Assembly: GCF_013377275.1 (NCBI RefSeq) | Contig: NZ_CP016615.1 | Span: 744,001 to 808,000, forward strand | Direction: 5' to 3' | DNA from: Vespertiliibacter pulmonis | GTDB lineage: Bacteria > Pseudomonadota > Gammaproteobacteria > Enterobacterales > Pasteurellaceae | Length of the DNA stretch: 64,000 bases | Shown here: positions 1 through 8,998 of the stretch, one piece after another | How the letters are laid out: the number at the start of each line of letters is the position of its first letter | How positions within the stretch are numbered: position 1 is the stretch's first letter | The notes under the pieces: model-generated | What the model was told of the DNA's origin: nothing | The model's input: the letters and a program-made list of their open reading frames with translations, nothing else | The model's database searches: none | Made by a program: the position numbers and the translations under genes

Positions 1-1
1 A

Positions 2-340
2 GAAGTCCTAACGACTATCAGCCAATGGGGTATCTTCACGACCATTATTGAAAAAGAAGGTAGCATTTTTGAAATTAAAGATCGTTTCCCAAGTGGAATG
101 ATCGCACGAGGTTATTACAACCTAAATATGAAAGATGAAGAAGGCACATTACACGGGCATTTAAAAATCGATAACATTGCAAAAATTGCTTTCGTTAGTT
201 TGCCATTCCGTGGTAAAGAAAGCTATAACATCGCTTTCATTGCGCCAAATGGTAAAACTGTGTTCAAAGTATATTTAGGGCGAGATGAACATCGCCAACT
301 GTTCCCTGAACAAGTTGCTCATTTCAATGCATTCAAATAG
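2..340 (+). CDS. hutX: Haem utilisation cytosolic carrier HutX (3' part)
   Basis: The reading frame is open from the left edge, so the true start lies outside the window; about 112 C-terminal residues are visible, roughly two thirds of a usual ~165-residue HutX. Members of the HutX/ChuX family bind haem in the cytoplasm and pass it to the HutZ/HugZ enzyme. The visible part has the compact beta-rich pattern of the family (SQWGIFTTIIEKEGSIFE, FPSGMIARGYYNLN, VSLPFRGKESYNIAF). The assignment is supported by hutZ following after only 18 bases. The ATG at 98 is internal and should not be taken as the start. Confidence 0.85.
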   Translation, partial: EVLTTISQWGIFTTIIEKEGSIFEIKDRFPSGMIARGYYNLNMKDEEGTLHGHLKIDNIAKIAFVSLPFRGKESYNIAFIAPNGKTVFKVYLGRDEHRQLFPEQVAHFNAFK

Positions 341-358
341 TTAAAAAGGAGAAATACT

Positions 359-895
359 ATGTCTAGTGATCGTCAAGAAGTACTACAAAACCGTTTAGGC
401 CCTGAAATTCAAGAATTCAAACAACTATGCAAAACAATTGTATTAGCTACATTGGATAAAGAAGGAAACCCAAATGTAAGTTATGCCCCTTTTGTTATCA
501 ATAACGGTGAATATCAAGTACTTATCTCAACAATTGCTCGCCACGCACGCAATTTACAAGAAGTGCCTAAAGTTTCGTTGATGTTACTTGAAGATGAAAG
601 TAAAAGCCGTGAAATTTACGCACGCCGCCGTTTAACTTTTGATGCTACGGCTCGTATCGCTGAACGTCACAGTGAAGAATGGGAAAATGGTGTAAAAGCA
701 TTAGAAGAACGCCACGGTGAAATCGTAGGGAATTTAGCTAAACTTGAAGATTTCAAGCTCTTCTGTTTTAAACCTGAACAAGGCTTATTTGTAAAAGGCT
801 TCGGTAAAGCATTCCAAGTTACTCCAGATGAATTAGTTAGCTTCGTTCATCTTGATGAGGGTCATATGCAAGAAGGGCATAAAGAAGAAAAATAA
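359..895 (+). CDS. hutZ: Haem utilisation protein HutZ/HugZ
   Basis: A 178-residue protein of the split-barrel, pyridoxamine-phosphate-oxidase-like family. HutZ proteins bind haem and are proposed to release or degrade it after import so iron can be used. The N-terminal barrel is seen at residues 20-60 (TIVLATLDKEGNPNVSYAPF). The C-terminal His-rich tail (HLDEGHMQEGHK, about residues 163-175) fits the haem-ligand histidine region known in Vibrio HutZ. The start has a good AAGGAG Shine-Dalgarno 7 bases upstream. It forms an operon with hutX and is followed by a terminator. An iron-repressed promoter would lie outside the window. Confidence 0.88.
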   Translation: MSSDRQEVLQNRLGPEIQEFKQLCKTIVLATLDKEGNPNVSYAPFVINNGEYQVLISTIARHARNLQEVPKVSLMLLEDESKSREIYARRRLTFDATARIAERHSEEWENGVKALEERHGEIVGNLAKLEDFKLFCFKPEQGLFVKGFGKAFQVTPDELVSFVHLDEGHMQEGHKEEK

Positions 896-913
896 TACTT
901 TTCTTCTAAATTA

Positions 914-936
914 GGGCGTATTTTACGCCCTTTTTT
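914..936 (+). terminator. Rho-independent terminator after hutZ
   Basis: GGGCGT (914-919) pairs with ACGCCC (925-930) across a five-base loop and is followed by six T residues on the plus strand. It sits 18 bases after the hutZ stop codon. Confidence 0.85.
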
Positions 937-951
937 CTTTATAAATATAAT

Positions 952-2130
952 TTACAGCCCTAACGCATATTTCAGCGCCCTTTTCTTCAAAAGGGTAGCT
1001 CGTTCAGCAACAACTAAGGCAACATTTCGTATCACTTTTACAGGCAATAAGTCTGTTTTAAATGCCTTATAAAAAATATCCATCGATGTCTGCATCAATA
1101 AATTATCTGCTTTACGCCGTTTCTCATAACGTTTCAATACAATTTCAGTAGCAAAATCTTCTCCATTTTCAACCGCTTGTTCAATGATATCAAGTAAGGC
1201 AGATACATCTTTAAAGCCCAAATTAACACCTTGCCCAGCCAATGGGTTAATCGTATGAGCAGCATCTCCTACTAATACAATACCTTGGCGAACGTAGCTT
1301 TGTGCGTGTTGTCGAGTGAGCGGAAAACTCCCCTGCGATACTACTTTAACCCGCCCTAAACGTTCAGGGAAAGCCTGATGAATTTCATTCGCTAATTTAT
1401 CTGCAGGTAACTGTTTTAACTGTTTAATACGCTCAGGTGAATCATACCAAACTACACAGCCATTATTTTCAGCTAGGGGTAAAAATGCACGAGGCCCACT
1501 TGGGAAAAACTGTTGCCAAGTTACACGTTGTTGTTCAGCATTCGCTGGATCTGTTTTCACTACCGCCAATAAACAGTGCTGCCGATACTGCCAACTGGTT
1601 ACACCAATACCAGACCACTGGCGTACCAACGAATTTGCACCATCACAGGCAAGCAAAATAGGCGCTGAAAACTGTTGTTGTTCATCAAGTTTAACTGTCC
1701 AAAGCCTATCTTGATAATTTGCAGAAAATTGAGTAAATCCGACCGCTTGCGTACAATTTTCATAATGTTGTAATGTCTGCCATAAACCAAGCTGAATAAC
1801 ATTATTTTCAACCATAAAGCCCAGTTTATCTAATCCTAATTCTGTGGCATTAAATGCCGTGCCTAATCCCTCAACTTCCCAAGTTTCTAACCCGCTATAT
1901 GCCCATACTCGCATCGATTCAATCGCTTGCCACGCACCTAACTTCTCGAGCAAGCGAACAGAAAACGAGCTAATCGCAGAAATTCGAATATCATAGTCAG
2001 AATCAGGAATAAATGTTGGTAGTGGTTTCTTTTCTAATAGTGCAACCTTTAATCCTATTTTAGCTAAACCAAGAGCAGCTGCAGCTCCAACCATTCCACC
2101 GCCAACTACAATAACATCTTGCCGACTCAT
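952..2130 (-). CDS. ubiF: 3-demethoxyubiquinol 3-hydroxylase UbiF
   Basis: A 392-residue FAD-dependent monooxygenase of the UbiH/UbiF/VisC group, which adds a ring hydroxyl in ubiquinone synthesis. Visible FAD motifs are the N-terminal VVGGGMVGAAAALG, the central LACDGANSLVRQ and the C-terminal GDAAHTINPLAGQG. UbiF is favoured over UbiH or UbiI by DIRISAISSFSV, LETWEVEG, GFMVENNV, VVWYDSPERI and the ending ALKYALGL, which match the E. coli UbiF pattern as I remember it. I chose the ATG at 2130, which has GGAGA upstream, over the TTG five codons earlier. It converges on hutZ and runs divergently from comM. Assignment within the subfamily is by recalled similarity, not a search. Confidence 0.85.
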   Translation of the reverse strand: MSRQDVIVVGGGMVGAAAALGLAKIGLKVALLEKKPLPTFIPDSDYDIRISAISSFSVRLLEKLGAWQAIESMRVWAYSGLETWEVEGLGTAFNATELGLDKLGFMVENNVIQLGLWQTLQHYENCTQAVGFTQFSANYQDRLWTVKLDEQQQFSAPILLACDGANSLVRQWSGIGVTSWQYRQHCLLAVVKTDPANAEQQRVTWQQFFPSGPRAFLPLAENNGCVVWYDSPERIKQLKQLPADKLANEIHQAFPERLGRVKVVSQGSFPLTRQHAQSYVRQGIVLVGDAAHTINPLAGQGVNLGFKDVSALLDIIEQAVENGEDFATEIVLKRYEKRRKADNLLMQTSMDIFYKAFKTDLLPVKVIRNVALVVAERATLLKKRALKYALGL

Positions 2131-2199
2131 TCTCTTTCTCCACAAAAAATTTTGATGAGTTTACTACAAGCGGTTAATTCTGCATTGATTTTTGTAAAA

Positions 2200-2221
2200 T
2201 TTTACGACAAAGATCGAAAAA
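2200..2221 (+). promoter_or_regulatory. Candidate CRP-S (Sxy-dependent) site upstream of comM
   Basis: The core is TACGA-CAAAGA-TCGAA (2203-2218), flanked by T-rich bases on the left and A-rich bases on the right. The known Sxy-dependent CRP-S motif of Pasteurellaceae is TGCGA-N6-TCGCA with the same T/A flanks. The centre lies about 75 bp before the comM start codon. comM is a member of the H. influenzae competence regulon, so position and gene both fit. Two similar elements precede dprA and sxy in this window. Confidence 0.65.
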
Positions 2222-2285
2222 ATAATTTTTCGTTACTGCACTTTTTATAAATTCCGTTAGGCTAGCCATAAAAAGAGAAAAAATT

Positions 2286-3812
2286 ATGTCCTTAGCCATT
2301 ATTTATAGCCGAGCGTCTATTGGTGTTGATGCCCCATTAGTAACCATTGAAGTTCACATCAGTGTGGGAAGTCCTGGGCTTTTTTTGGTTGGCTTACCTG
2401 AAAAAAGTGTGAAAGAAGCCCAAGATCGGGTTCGTAGTGCTTTACTTAATGCCAATTTTGATTACCCTGCAAGACGAATTACTATCAATCTTGCTCCTGC
2501 TGATTTACCCAAAGAAGGGGGACGATTTGATCTACCTATTGCTATCGGCATTCTAGCGGCTTCAGGGCAGATTGACTCTGATAAGCTCCGCCAATTTGAA
2601 TTTTTAGGAGAATTATCCCTAACAGGGAAAATTCGGCATATTCACGGTGTAATCCCTGCGATTATTTCTGCCGAGAAAGATAAACGGCAGTTAATTATTC
2701 CACAGCAAAACCGCAATGAAGCGGCACTGGTTTCTAGTACTCAAACTTACTGGGCAACGTCCCTATTACAAGTAGTCAATTTTTTAAATGCACGGGACTC
2801 ACTTCCCATCGCTCAACAGCCTACCGATAATAAAGAATTGCCACCTTTACCACTTTCTCGAGATTTAACAGATATTATCGGACAACAACACGCCAAACGA
2901 GCCTTAACTATTGCCGCTGCCGGGCAACATAATTTGCTTTTTCTAGGGCCTCCTGGCACGGGTAAAACAATGCTTGCTACCCGTTTAGCTGATTTATTAC
3001 CTGAAATTAGTGATGCCGAAGCTATTGAAACTGCATCAATCACAAGCTTGGTACATAATGAATTGAATATTCAAAATTGGAAACAACGCCCCTTTAGAGC
3101 ACCTCATCACAGTGCATCAATGGTCGCTTTAGTCGGTGGCGGATCAATTCCTAAACCTGGAGAAATCAGTTTAGCCACGAACGGAATTCTTTTTTTAGAT
3201 GAACTACCGGAATTTGAACGTAAAGTACTTGATGCTTTGCGCCAGCCTCTTGAATCAGGCGAAATCATCATCTCTCGGGCGAATGCGAAGGTAAAATTCC
3301 CTGCTCGCTTTCAACTTGTAGCCGCAATGAATCCTAGCCCCACAGGTCATTATCAAGGTACACATAACCGGGCATCACCCCAACAAGTTATGCGGTATCT
3401 TAACCGCTTATCAGGTCCTTTTCTCGATCGCTTTGATCTCTCTATCGAAGTACCACTACTACCAAAAGGTACATTACAAAATAATACAGATCAACGAGGT
3501 GAAACCACAGCGCAAGTACGCAAGCGGGTACTTCAAGCAAGAAATTTGCAGTGGGAACGGCAAGGTAAAATCAATGCACATTTAACGACTAGAGAAATTG
3601 AGCAACACTGTCATTTATCAAGTAATGATGCTCAATTTCTGGAAAATGCGTTACTCACACTCGGGCTTTCTGTGCGAGCCTATCATCGCATTCTTAAAGT
3701 TTCTCGTACCATTGCAGATTTAGCCAATGAAACAAATATTCAACAATCTCATTTAGCTGAAGCCCTAGGCTATCGAGCAATGGATCGACTATTACAACGG
3801 TTACAGGGGTAA
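2286..3812 (+). CDS. comM: Competence-associated AAA+ ATPase ComM (YifB family)
   Basis: A 508-residue protein with the ComM/YifB layout: an N-terminal Lon-protease-like (ChlI) domain at about 1-170, a Mg-chelatase-type AAA+ domain with Walker A GPPGTGKT at 221-228 and Walker B ILFLDELPEF near 301-310, and a C-terminal Mg_chelatase_C region. ComM is a hexameric helicase that drives branch migration so imported single-stranded DNA can recombine into the chromosome, including across heterologous stretches. A CRP-S-like element lies upstream. The downstream neighbour holB converges with it. Confidence 0.95.
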   Translation: MSLAIIYSRASIGVDAPLVTIEVHISVGSPGLFLVGLPEKSVKEAQDRVRSALLNANFDYPARRITINLAPADLPKEGGRFDLPIAIGILAASGQIDSDKLRQFEFLGELSLTGKIRHIHGVIPAIISAEKDKRQLIIPQQNRNEAALVSSTQTYWATSLLQVVNFLNARDSLPIAQQPTDNKELPPLPLSRDLTDIIGQQHAKRALTIAAAGQHNLLFLGPPGTGKTMLATRLADLLPEISDAEAIETASITSLVHNELNIQNWKQRPFRAPHHSASMVALVGGGSIPKPGEISLATNGILFLDELPEFERKVLDALRQPLESGEIIISRANAKVKFPARFQLVAAMNPSPTGHYQGTHNRASPQQVMRYLNRLSGPFLDRFDLSIEVPLLPKGTLQNNTDQRGETTAQVRKRVLQARNLQWERQGKINAHLTTREIEQHCHLSSNDAQFLENALLTLGLSVRAYHRILKVSRTIADLANETNIQQSHLAEALGYRAMDRLLQRLQG

Positions 3813-3833
3813 TCTCTGCTTGAACAATAATAC

Positions 3834-4817
3834 TTAAAAAAGATCTACCAATTTTGTTACACAGTCTGCCAACATTAGCTGTTGATTCACCGCATTGACT
3901 TCTCGCAAATCCTGTGCTGTTTGCTGAATAATATGATGACCATTGAGCAATGCAGTAGTAGATAACCCCTCACTAAAAGGAAAAATACCTGCTTGCAAAT
4001 CAGGGTTCACCCAACCTGTTGTGATCTCCATTTTAGCTTTCAATGCATCACTAAAAAACGAATCTAACCATTCAAGCTGTTCCAATGCAGGTTCTTTTTC
4101 TTTATCAAAGGCAGTAAGCAATAGCCAAACATCACGGCTTTTGTAAAACCGCCAAAAAGTTTGTAAGAAAGCTCGTCTGCTTGGCAAGCGGTTAGTTTCA
4201 AGAAGTTTTTTACTAATCAATGGACGATTATGACAAATCCGCAAAGCCGTCTCTATATTATTTATATCAAGATTTGGAAGCTGTGAATGTAGCCACTGAA
4301 TCCCTTGCTCAAATTCTGCTGAATGGATAACCCACGTTTGGCAACGGCTCTGAATTGTTGCTAACATTGCCGTTTGTAAAGGCGCTTGTAACAAGAAATA
4401 GGTATTTTCAGGTGGCTCTTCCAGCGTTTTTAGTAACGCATTTGCCGCTGACTCCGTAAGTTTTTCTGCTTGGGCGATATAGACAACAGAATTACCCCCT
4501 TGTTGGGAAAACTGTTGCAATTTCGTGGTTATTTCACGCACTTGCTCAACCCCAATCGCTCTCCCCTCAAGGGATTCCAACTGATGAAAATCAGGGTGAT
4601 TGCCACTTTCCCAAAGTAAACAACTTTTACACTGTCGACAGGGCTGATTATAGTTAGGATTTTGGCAAAATAGCCATTGAACTAACTGCAAAATAAGCTG
4701 TTCTGTGCCTAATCCGCTGTCTGTTTTAAATAGCAAAGCGTGATGCCCACGCCCATTTAGAAAGGATTCCGTGATTTTTTGATAAGTTTCAATATGCCAA
4801 GGGTATAAGTTCATCAT
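3834..4817 (-). CDS. holB: DNA polymerase III subunit delta'
   Basis: A 327-residue clamp-loader subunit. It has the delta' zinc-binding cysteines (51, 60, 63, 66; CRQCKSC), the EKLTESAANALLKTLEEPP box and the TIQSRCQTW motif supplying the conserved SRC arginine finger. The P-loop position (TDSGLGTEQ) is degenerate, as expected for delta', which does not hydrolyse ATP. The start overlaps the tmk stop as ATGA, indicating translational coupling. The order mltG-tmk-holB is the same as in E. coli. Confidence 0.95.
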   Translation of the reverse strand: MMNLYPWHIETYQKITESFLNGRGHHALLFKTDSGLGTEQLILQLVQWLFCQNPNYNQPCRQCKSCLLWESGNHPDFHQLESLEGRAIGVEQVREITTKLQQFSQQGGNSVVYIAQAEKLTESAANALLKTLEEPPENTYFLLQAPLQTAMLATIQSRCQTWVIHSAEFEQGIQWLHSQLPNLDINNIETALRICHNRPLISKKLLETNRLPSRRAFLQTFWRFYKSRDVWLLLTAFDKEKEPALEQLEWLDSFFSDALKAKMEITTGWVNPDLQAGIFPFSEGLSTTALLNGHHIIQQTAQDLREVNAVNQQLMLADCVTKLVDLF

Positions 4818-5440
4818 TTTGCTATTTTTAGAAAATTTTCAACCGCTTGCTGAATATCAACGGACACTCTTTTAATTGAGCGTTCTGCATCAATAATTAC
4901 CGCCTTAGAGTTCTTCGTTGTTAGTTCAAGGTAACGCTTACGAGTGCGGTGGAAGAAATCAATATGTTGTTGTTCAATACGATCTAATGCCCCTCGCCCT
5001 TTTGCACGAGCCAAGCCAACTGCTGGGTCAAGATCGAGGTAAATGGTGAAATCAGGTTCAAACCCATCTAAAATCACTGAGCCAATTTGATCCACTAACT
5101 CCTGCAAATTACGCCCAGCCCCTTGATAAGCTTGGCTAGACATATTATGACGATCACCGACTACCCATTTACCACTTGCTAAAGTGGGTTTAATTACCGT
5201 TTCCACCAACTGTGTACGAGCTGCAAAAATCATCAACACTTCGGCCTTATCCGTAGTATGTTCTGTGCCAATTCCTTGTTTCCACAAATCTCTCAGCGCT
5301 TCTGCAATAGGCGTTCCGCCCGGCTCTCGTGTCGTAATACACTCAATGCCGTGTTCACGCAAAGTACGAACAACTACTCGCTGTGCATTACTTTTTCCTG
5401 CACCTTCTAATCCTTCAACTACAATAAATTTTCCGCCCAT
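4814..5440 (-). CDS. tmk: Thymidylate kinase
   Basis: A 208-residue P-loop kinase converting dTMP to dTDP for DNA synthesis. The N-terminal P-loop is GLEGAGKS. Further family motifs are TTREPGGTPIAEALR, the DRHNMSSQAYQG substrate-binding stretch and a Gly/Arg lid region (LARAKGRGALDRIE) of the E. coli type. Length is normal. It overlaps mltG upstream by one base (TAATG) and holB downstream by ATGA, so the three genes form one tight operon. Confidence 0.96.
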   Translation of the reverse strand: MGGKFIVVEGLEGAGKSNAQRVVVRTLREHGIECITTREPGGTPIAEALRDLWKQGIGTEHTTDKAEVLMIFAARTQLVETVIKPTLASGKWVVGDRHNMSSQAYQGAGRNLQELVDQIGSVILDGFEPDFTIYLDLDPAVGLARAKGRGALDRIEQQHIDFFHRTRKRYLELTTKNSKAVIIDAERSIKRVSVDIQQAVENFLKIAK

Positions 5441-6474
5441 TACTTTTTCTCACTTTTTCTATTCTTTTCAATTTGAATCCACGTCCGCACCGCTCGATTA
5501 TGTTCTTCGTTCGTTCGGCTAAAAGTATGCCCTCCAGTCCCATCTGCCACAAAATAAAAATAAGGGGTGTTGTCAGGCTGAGCAACGGCTTGTAAAGAGG
5601 CTTTACTCGGCATAGCAATTGGGGTTGGCGGTAAACCGTCTATTACATAAGTATTATAAGGTGTCGCTTCAAGAAGATCTTTTTTACTGATATTGCCTTT
5701 GTAGCGATCGCCCATTCCATAAATAACGGTAGGATCAGTTTGTAATTTCCATTTATCTCGCAAGCGGTTGATAAATACTGACGCTACTTTAGGGCGCTCA
5801 CTGGCAACAGCAGTCTCTTTTTCTACAATAGAGGCCAAAATCAACATTTCATACGGACTTGCAAGCGGTAAGTTTTCAGCACGATTTTGCCACGCTTGCT
5901 CAAGCTCTTTTTGCTGTTTACGCACCGCTCGTTTGAGTAAATCTAAATCCGTTGAATAAGGTACATAATTATAGGTATCCGGTGCAAGCCAACCTTCCAA
6001 TTTAGTTTGTTGTAAGCCCAGTAATTGAGCTATTTCTGCTTCTGATTTATCTGCTAACGTTTGAGTTAAAAATTTTGCATTCTCTAACTGAGCTCTCCAC
6101 GTTTTTACTGTTTTACCCTCAATAAATTGTACGCTAAGCTGTACTTCTTTACCGCTATTAAAATGTGAGAGTAATTCACCTAATGTTTTATTGCCATTTA
6201 AGGCGTATACCCCTGCTTTAAATTTACTAAATTCAGGATAAAAACGGATTAAATAGGGTAAAAGCTTCCCATCAGATTGAGTAATAATACCTTGTCCTAC
6301 AAGCTGTTCTGATAATTTTTGGCTTGAACTGCCTTTTTCAATGATAAAGAGCTGTTCAGGTTTTATTTGAATCGGTTTTTCTACTAATTGATTGAAATAA
6401 TGATAAACAAAAAATCCACCACCGAAAGCAATAGCAGACAAAAATAGAATAATTACTAGTAATTTTTTAAACAT
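5440..6474 (-). CDS. mltG: Endolytic murein transglycosylase MltG (YceG-like)
   Basis: A 344-residue inner-membrane protein with one N-terminal membrane segment (LLVIILFLSAIAFGGGFFVY) and a periplasmic YceG domain. The catalytic glutamate lies in LASIVEKETAV; TDPTVIYGMG, TPYNTYVIDGLPP and PIAMPSKASLQA are family signatures. MltG cleaves nascent glycan strands internally and is thought to set their length. I chose the ATG at 6474 (MFKKLLV); the longer frame from 6510 depends on a TTG codon. No strong Shine-Dalgarno is visible at either. It is the first gene of the mltG-tmk-holB operon. Confidence 0.92.
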   Translation of the reverse strand: MFKKLLVIILFLSAIAFGGGFFVYHYFNQLVEKPIQIKPEQLFIIEKGSSSQKLSEQLVGQGIITQSDGKLLPYLIRFYPEFSKFKAGVYALNGNKTLGELLSHFNSGKEVQLSVQFIEGKTVKTWRAQLENAKFLTQTLADKSEAEIAQLLGLQQTKLEGWLAPDTYNYVPYSTDLDLLKRAVRKQQKELEQAWQNRAENLPLASPYEMLILASIVEKETAVASERPKVASVFINRLRDKWKLQTDPTVIYGMGDRYKGNISKKDLLEATPYNTYVIDGLPPTPIAMPSKASLQAVAQPDNTPYFYFVADGTGGHTFSRTNEEHNRAVRTWIQIEKNRKSEKK

Positions 6475-6605
6475 TGTAAAGATATTATTATTTTGAAAAA
6501 AGGCGGGCAAACATTACTATACCAACAGCAAAAAAGCCATTATAAGCGATGAAAAAATTTAAATATTTTGCAATTTCGTGTAGATATTCTAAGAAAAATA
6601 ATGAA

Positions 6606-6681
6606 TGGTGGGTCGTGAAGGATTCGAACCTTCGACCAACGGATTAAAAGTCCGCTGCTCTACCGACTGAGCTAACGACCC
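6606..6681 (-). tRNA. tRNA-Lys (TTT), copy 1
   Basis: A 76-nt cloverleaf on the minus strand with encoded CCA. The acceptor stem is GGGTCGT/ACGACCC and the anticodon loop CTTTTAA gives anticodon TTT. It is identical to the two copies upstream. It is the promoter-distal member of a three-gene tRNA-Lys cluster. Confidence 0.97.
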
Positions 6682-6699
6682 AAAAGGGAAATTCTAAAG

Positions 6700-6775
6700 T
6701 GGTGGGTCGTGAAGGATTCGAACCTTCGACCAACGGATTAAAAGTCCGCTGCTCTACCGACTGAGCTAACGACCC
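6700..6775 (-). tRNA. tRNA-Lys (TTT), copy 2
   Basis: Identical in sequence to copies 1 and 3, with CCA encoded. Its immediate flanks are complementary (ATTCTAAA at 6691-6698 and TTTAGAAT at 6776-6783), so the precursor can form an extension beyond the acceptor stem. Confidence 0.97.
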
Positions 6776-6797
6776 TTTAGAATATACGCTGATTTAA

Positions 6798-6873
6798 TGG
6801 TGGGTCGTGAAGGATTCGAACCTTCGACCAACGGATTAAAAGTCCGCTGCTCTACCGACTGAGCTAACGACCC
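6798..6873 (-). tRNA. tRNA-Lys (TTT), copy 3
   Basis: Third identical 76-nt copy with encoded CCA and anticodon TTT; it is the first one transcribed. A promoter-like sequence lies about 25-50 bases upstream. Confidence 0.97.
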
Positions 6874-6895
6874 TTAAATTACGTAACGGAAGCGG

Positions 6896-6923
6896 ATTTT
6901 ACGGATTTTACGTTTGAGATCAA
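6896..6923 (-). promoter_or_regulatory. Putative promoter of the tRNA-Lys cluster
   Basis: On the minus strand there is a -35-like TTGATC (6918-6923), a 16-base spacer and a -10-like TAAAAT (6896-6901), followed by a GC-richer stretch before the first tRNA. The motif match is moderate. Confidence 0.45.
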
Positions 6924-6980
6924 CCTTTTTTTTAAAATTTTATATCATTTGCATAGTTTACAAGCGATTTAACTGAAATA

Positions 6981-7020
6981 GCGGTGAGTTGCTAACAAAA
7001 TTTTGCTAACAACTCACCGC
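6981..7020 (-). terminator. Hairpin / probable terminator after tpiA
   Basis: GCGGTGAGTTG (6981-6991) and CAACTCACCGC (7010-7020) form an 11-bp stem just after the tpiA stop codon, with a second small dyad in the loop. The T-tract on the minus strand is weak (TATTTC). The stem end resembles an uptake-sequence core. Confidence 0.6.
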
Positions 7021-7027
7021 TTATCTA

Positions 7028-7798
7028 TTATGCCTTCGCTTTTTCTGCTGCTTTCACAATCACTGCGAATGCAGGAGCTTTAAGTGATGCCCCACCCACT
7101 AAGGCACCATCAATATCAGGTTGAGTAAATAATTCTGCTGCATTTGCATCATTAACTGAACCGCCATATTGAATAATAACTTGATCCGCTACTGCTTGAG
7201 AATGTTTAGCAATATGCCCACGAATGAAAGCGTGAACAGCTTGTGCTTGTGCTGGAGTTGCAGACTTCCCTGTGCCAATTGCCCAAACAGGTTCATAAGC
7301 AATTACTGCTCCATTAAAAGCATCAGCACCCAATGTTGTTAATACTGCATCTAATTGACGAGCACAAACCGCTTCTGTTTGCCCTGCTTCATTCTCAGCT
7401 TCCGTTTCACCGATACATAATACTGGAACTAAACCTGCTTCTTTTAATACCGCAAATTTTTTCGCAATAAATTCATCGCTCTCTTTATGGTAAGTACGGC
7501 GTTCCGAATGACCGATAATGATGTACTTCGCACCAAAATCTTTTAACATTTCTGCTGACGTTTCCCCTGTAAATGCACCACTGAGATTAACATCTACATT
7601 TTGTGCCCCTAAAGCGATAATAGTGCTATCACCTAATGCTAATTCTGCTTCAGCAAGGTACATTGCAGGCGGTGCAATTGCAACATCACAACCTGTTACC
7701 TCAGCAAGTTCACGTTTTAAGTCTTCAATTAATGCTTTTGTGAAGGCTTTACTGCCATTTAATTTCCAGTTACCCATCACTAAAGGACGACGTGCCAT
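7028..7798 (-). CDS. tpiA: Triosephosphate isomerase
   Basis: A 256-residue TIM-barrel enzyme interconverting dihydroxyacetone phosphate and glyceraldehyde 3-phosphate in glycolysis. The active-site residues are all present: Lys in GNWKLNGS, His in IIGHSERR and Glu in [12 protein letters not shown]. The phosphate-binding loop ([15 protein letters not shown]) is intact. It is transcribed as a single gene, divergently from truD, and followed by a strong hairpin. Confidence 0.97.
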   Translation of the reverse strand: MARRPLVMGNWKLNGSKAFTKALIEDLKRELAEVTGCDVAIAPPAMYLAEAELALGDSTIIALGAQNVDVNLSGAFTGETSAEMLKDFGAKYIIIGHSERRTYHKESDEFIAKKFAVLKEAGLVPVLCIGETEAENEAGQTEAVCARQLDAVLTTLGADAFNGAVIAYEPVWAIGTGKSATPAQAQAVHAFIRGHIAKHSQAVADQVIIQYGGSVNDANAAELFTQPDIDGALVGGASLKAPAFAVIVKAAEKAKA

Positions 7799-7947
7799 TT
7801 TGTTCTCCTAGTCAGATTTAAAATAAAATTCATTTTGACAACTATACCAAATTTTCAAAAAATTTGTGTTTTTTCGGTACAAATTCAACTTCAGATCACT
7901 AAATTACTGATAAACTAGCGCTCATATTTCAAGTAAATAGGACAACA

Positions 7948-8967
7948 ATGAATACGCTCCACTACCTATTCGGTGAACCACAACAAACAGGCAAATTAAA
8001 AGCAGAGTTTGCCGATTTTATTGTAACAGAAGAGCTTGGCTACCCTCTTACAGGTGAAGGGGAATTTGTTGCAGTAAAAATCCGTAAAACGAATGCAAAT
8101 AGCTTATTTGTAGGAGAAAAACTAGCCGATTTTGCAGGTATTTCAGCAAAAAATATGAGCTATGCGGGGCTAAAAGATCGCCACGCAGTAACTACACAGT
8201 GGTTTTCCCTACATTTGCCTGGCAAAGAAACACCCGATTTCAGCCAATTTCAATTAGAAGGTGTAGAAATTTTGGACGTTACCCGCCATAATCGTAAAAT
8301 TAGAGTAGGTAGCTTAGATGGCAACCATTTTGAAATACTCTTGAGAGATCTCAAACCTACAGACGATCTACAAACACGTTTAACCCAGTTACAAGCGGTC
8401 GGATTTCCCAACTATTTTACGGAACAACGCTTTGGACGAGATGGGCATAATCTAACCCAAGCCCAACGCTGGGCAAACGGTGAGATCAAAGTAAAAGATC
8501 GCAAAAAACGCAGTTTTTATCTCTCTGCTGCACGCAGTGAAATTTTTAATTTGATTGTCTCTGATCGTATTCAATCTGGACTATTCAACCAAATTTTAGA
8601 ACAGGATATTTTACAACTTGCGGGAACGAAAAGCTGGTTTGTTGCACAACGTGATGAACTCAGTAGTCTAAACAAGCGGTTAGTTGAACAAGATATTTTG
8701 CTAACGGCGGCCTTAATTGGTGAAAATTCATTGGAACAGCCCGCTTGTGAGCTTGAACAAAAAATTGTTGCTGAACAGACGCTTCTTCTCCAGCTGATGC
8801 GTCAAGAACGGCTAGAAGCCACACGCCGTGCAATGTTTTGTATTCCACAACATTTCCAATGGCAATTTGAAGAAGAGGGGCTACGTTTAACATTTTTCCT
8901 ACCAGCAGGTAGCTATGCCACTGCGTTAGTTAGAGAATTGATGCAAACCGCACCAGAAAACCTATAA
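7948..8967 (+). CDS. truD: tRNA pseudouridine(13) synthase TruD
   Basis: A 339-residue pseudouridine synthase that modifies U13 of tRNA-Glu. The catalytic aspartate is in the family motif [14 protein letters not shown] near residue 80, and [14 protein letters not shown] marks the TruD insertion. In E. coli and relatives truD is directly upstream of surE, as here (31-bp gap). Length is normal. Confidence 0.95.
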   Translation: MNTLHYLFGEPQQTGKLKAEFADFIVTEELGYPLTGEGEFVAVKIRKTNANSLFVGEKLADFAGISAKNMSYAGLKDRHAVTTQWFSLHLPGKETPDFSQFQLEGVEILDVTRHNRKIRVGSLDGNHFEILLRDLKPTDDLQTRLTQLQAVGFPNYFTEQRFGRDGHNLTQAQRWANGEIKVKDRKKRSFYLSAARSEIFNLIVSDRIQSGLFNQILEQDILQLAGTKSWFVAQRDELSSLNKRLVEQDILLTAALIGENSLEQPACELEQKIVAEQTLLLQLMRQERLEATRRAMFCIPQHFQWQFEEEGLRLTFFLPAGSYATALVRELMQTAPENL

Positions 8968-8998
8968 AAAGTAAATAAAATCAAGGAAATAATCTGAA

